Of a stretch of 5,240 nt of DNA, positions 5,217 to 5,240 are shown one piece after another. The stretch is from Chloroflexota bacterium (GTDB lineage Bacteria > Chloroflexota > Anaerolineae > J102): positions 1 to 5,240 of the forward strand of contig PIVW01000413.1 of assembly GCA_003353825.1 (NCBI GenBank), given 5' to 3'. A program made the position numbers and the translations under genes. The notes under the pieces are model-generated. The model worked only from the letters and a program-made list of their open reading frames with translations, was not told the origin of the DNA and searched no databases. The number at the start of each line of letters is the position of its first letter. Position 1 is the first letter of the stretch.

Positions 5217-5240
5217 CTTTTCAAGAATGCCCAGTGCCAC

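Larger units (their letters stand above)
5127..5238. mobile_element. Candidate MITE-like element with imperfect terminal inverted repeats
   Basis: The left arm (5127-5151, plus) reads GGCACTGGG-GTCG-TTGAA-T-GGGATT. The right arm (5238-5212, read on minus) is GGCACTGGG-CATTC-TTGAA-AA-GGGATT. Twenty positions match, in three blocks (9, 5 and 6 bases) with two one-base indels. The arms face inward and bound 112 bp with no convincing gene, the form expected of a non-autonomous miniature element moved by a transposase in trans. The interior is AT-rich and full of smaller inverted repeats. Only two bases lie outside the right arm, so a target-site duplication cannot be examined. Alternatives are an ordinary long hairpin or the facing ends of two separate elements. 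Confidence 0.4.

Noticed and set aside
5064..5240. Protein-like short frames on the minus strand, including 26 codons open from the window edge to TGA at 5160-5162 and a 29-codon stretch ending at 5064-5066
   Set aside because: They are short, interrupted by TGA and TAA, and several frames on both strands look equally plausible. The inverted repeats explain the region at least as well. A convergent gene tail entering from beyond 5240 cannot be fully excluded.
1..5240. CRISPR array, phage genes or full insertion sequence
   Set aside because: No regularly spaced 25-40 base repeats, no transposase, integrase or phage protein frame was found. The only repeats are the 8-bp array, the linker repeats and the inverted repeats listed.

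Overview
The window looks like a piece of a bacterial chromosome, most likely from a Chloroflexota (Anaerolineae-like) organism. The main hint is an exported lipoprotein with long Thr-Pro linkers joining LysM domains to a CAP domain, together with a MoxR/DUF58 pair. The coding DNA is moderately GC-rich (one counted ssnA line is about 63% GC). The phylum is an inference from protein style. No rRNA, tRNA or other marker gene is present.

Left part (1-1601, minus strand): a MoxR-type AAA+ ATPase gene is followed downstream by the 5' part of a DUF58 gene that leaves the window at base 1. Such pairs are usually co-transcribed, with the ATPase acting on or with the membrane-anchored DUF58/vWA-like partner. 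Here they are separated by 169 bp that contain about seven copies of an 8-bp tandem repeat directly in front of the DUF58 start codon.

Middle (1602-3076): a 353-bp divergent intergenic region separates moxR from a plus-strand gene for a lipoprotein. The gene starts with TTG behind a good Shine-Dalgarno sequence. The product has a lipobox, two LysM domains and a C-terminal CAP/SCP domain, so it is predicted to sit outside the membrane and bind peptidoglycan or a similar glycan.

Right part (3271-5067, plus strand): an SsnA-like metal-dependent aminohydrolase of the Atz/Trz amidohydrolase group is followed 51 bp later by a small AT-rich gene of unknown function. The two could form a short operon, but their base composition differs sharply.

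Right edge (5068-5240): there is no convincing gene. The stretch holds an imperfect pair of inward-facing inverted repeats about 112 bp apart, end to end, with internal hairpins and a T-run. It resembles a small MITE-like element that may also act as a terminator.

I see no clearly new multi-gene system. The best leads are the AT-rich orphan gene next to ssnA, the MITE-like element, and the 8-bp repeat between moxR and the DUF58 gene.
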